Shown here piece after piece: positions 5,372 to 6,016 of a stretch of 6,016 nt of DNA; the stretch's first letter is position 1, and the number at the start of each line of letters is the position of its first letter. The position numbers and the translations under genes were made by a program. Origin of the DNA: Clostridiales bacterium (GTDB lineage: Bacteria > Bacillota > Clostridia > TANB77 > CAG-508). Location: positions 1-6,016 of the forward strand of contig JAHZIB010000036.1 of the NCBI GenBank assembly GCA_019419955.1, in the 5' to 3' direction. Under the pieces are notes generated by a model that was not told the DNA's origin, searched no databases, and was given only the letters and a program-made list of their open reading frames with translations.

Positions 5372-5647
5372 TTAATAACATTTTCTTTCTTTAAAGTTTT
5401 CTATTAACATATAATGTATGGATAATATCAAAGAAGATATAAATTTTCTCATTTCTATAAATGATTTTATTATACTAATACTAACTTTTACAGCTATATC
5501 ATTTTTCAAAACACCTGCTAATATAGTAATTCCTTGTTCTGTAAAAACATATGGCAGATATCTTCTTCCCCATCTAAATTCATCATTTTGTTTTGAGGTT
5601 CCAATTTGGAACCTCAAAGTTTGAAATTCATTTTCTGTTAAAAATTT
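5372..5647 (-). pseudogene. ORF6N-domain (phage antirepressor-like) protein, N-terminally truncated fragment
   Basis: The open frame covers 91 codons, and only its central portion is a recognisable family match: LTENEFQTLRFQIGTSK, then WGRRYLPYVFTEQGITILAGVL and VSIIKSF-type residues ending FIEMRKFISS. This is the C-terminal half of an ORF6N domain, a DNA-binding domain of phage and mobile-element proteins related to KilA-N antirepressors. The N-terminal half of the domain, normally about 60-70 residues, is absent: stop codons TAG, TAA and TAA lie immediately upstream in frame. No ribosome binding site precedes the only in-frame alternative start, a TTG at 5617. After FISS the sequence departs from the family and ends within about 25 residues. 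It is best read as a decayed phage or accessory gene. A 27-bp palindrome lies inside the conserved part. Confidence 0.75.
5592..5618. repeat. 27-bp perfect palindrome inside the ORF6N fragment
   Basis: The arms TTTGAGGTTCCAA and TTGGAACCTCAAA are exact inverted copies around a single central base. In the minus-strand frame it encodes part of QTLRFQIGTSK, a conserved family stretch, so some symmetry may come from codon choice. A 13-bp exact match around one base is still far beyond chance and could be a binding site or hairpin. Confidence 0.6.
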
Positions 5648-5663
5648 TTATTACTAACTTCAT

Positions 5664-5867
5664 TTACTTTATATTCAAATATTGTAAGTACAGTAGGGTA
5701 TGTAAATATTCAGTTGGTTCAATAAATTGCAAATTTATAGCCTTAAAATGTTTAATTTTACCATTTTTAATTGTATAAACAAAGTTTTTGATAATTTCTA
5801 ATATTTCTGCATTTGGCTCTAATTCTTGTACTATTGCAAATTCAAACATAACATAAGTTGTTTTCAA
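5664..5867 (-). CDS. Hypothetical ORF, unrecognised, possibly a remnant
   Basis: An open frame of 67 codons from a TTG (5867), or 61 codons from an ATG at 5849 giving MFEFAIVQELEPN. The frame stays open upstream only to 5888. No convincing ribosome binding site precedes either start. The product is a mix of acidic and hydrophobic stretches with no signal peptide, clear membrane segment or motif that I recognise. Its 5' end overlaps the direct-repeat copy at 5854-5892, which argues against an intact gene. It ends just before the stops that truncate the ORF6N fragment, so it could be part of a different gene joined by deletion, or simply chance in A/T-rich DNA. Confidence 0.2.
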   Translation of the reverse strand: MKTTYVMFEFAIVQELEPNAEILEIIKNFVYTIKNGKIKHFKAINLQFIEPTEYLHTLLYLQYLNIK

Positions 5868-5892
5868 ATGGAGCGAATCACATACAAGTTAC
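5854..5892 (+). repeat. Diverged direct repeat, copy B
   Basis: Starts TAAGTT and contains AAATGGAGCGAATCA, ending GTTAC. It is the partner of positions 5137-5174 in the same orientation. The remaining 124 bp to the window edge show no gene, promoter or hairpin that I can support. Confidence 0.35.
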
Positions 5893-6016
5893 GAACTTTG
5901 TTCTCTTTCTGTAGATAATTATATAATATTTTCAGTTCAAATACAACTAATTGGAAAAATATGTATGAGTTTTTATGACTGGGGATTGCCCTAGATTTCA
6001 ATATTTTTAAGCTCTA

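Noticed and set aside
5418..5778. Plus-strand open frames overlapping the ORF6N fragment.
   Set aside because: They are shadows; one starts MRFQFGTSK only because the DNA there is palindromic, so the opposite strand reads almost the same.
5864..6016. Minus-strand open frame of 49 codons near the window end.
   Set aside because: It is bounded by stops, has no convincing start or ribosome binding site, and overlaps the repeat at 5854-5892 and another ORF.

Overview
The window is strongly A+T-rich DNA with AGGAGG-type ribosome binding sites, near-consensus sigma-A promoters and low-GC codon use. Together with the protein families present, this points to a low-GC Firmicute, most likely a member of Clostridia. 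That placement is inference; no marker gene gives a species.

Layout. (1) Positions 1-3508 hold one long transcription unit on the minus strand. A TTGACA promoter (about 3480-3508) reads into a yybP-ykoY-type manganese riboswitch (about 3388-3472). A long A/T terminator follows (3273-3395), whose 5' arm reuses the closing strand of the aptamer. Next comes about 210 nt of further leader, then an intact 936-residue SERCA/PMCA-like P-type cation ATPase (249-3059). (2) Between that promoter and the next gene lies a 150-bp, non-coding, MITE-like element (3562-3711) with 16-bp terminal inverted repeats and an exact 8-bp flanking duplication. (3) An intact yqeY gene (minus, 3754-4194) and an intact ogt-type DNA alkyltransferase gene (plus, 4494-5033) are divergently transcribed from a roughly 290-bp intergenic region with one recognisable promoter for each. 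(4) From about 5060 to the end the sequence looks like decayed accessory DNA: a 46-bp A/T inverted repeat, two diverged copies of a roughly 38-bp direct repeat (5137 and 5854), an ORF6N-domain fragment missing its N-terminus, a short remnant that resembles the end of a PASTA domain, and an unrecognised ORF.

How it fits together. The best-supported regulatory story is manganese-responsive transcription of the pump. When the aptamer is folded, its P1 helix occupies the strand needed for the terminator, so ligand binding should turn the ATPase on. This suggests the pump exports Mn2+ (possibly also Ca2+), although its visible cation-site residues are those of a calcium pump. yqeY and ogt are separate housekeeping or repair genes with no evident functional link to the pump. 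I do not see a new multi-gene defence or biosynthetic system. The novelty here lies in the leader architecture, the MITE-like element and the repeat-flanked gene remains.
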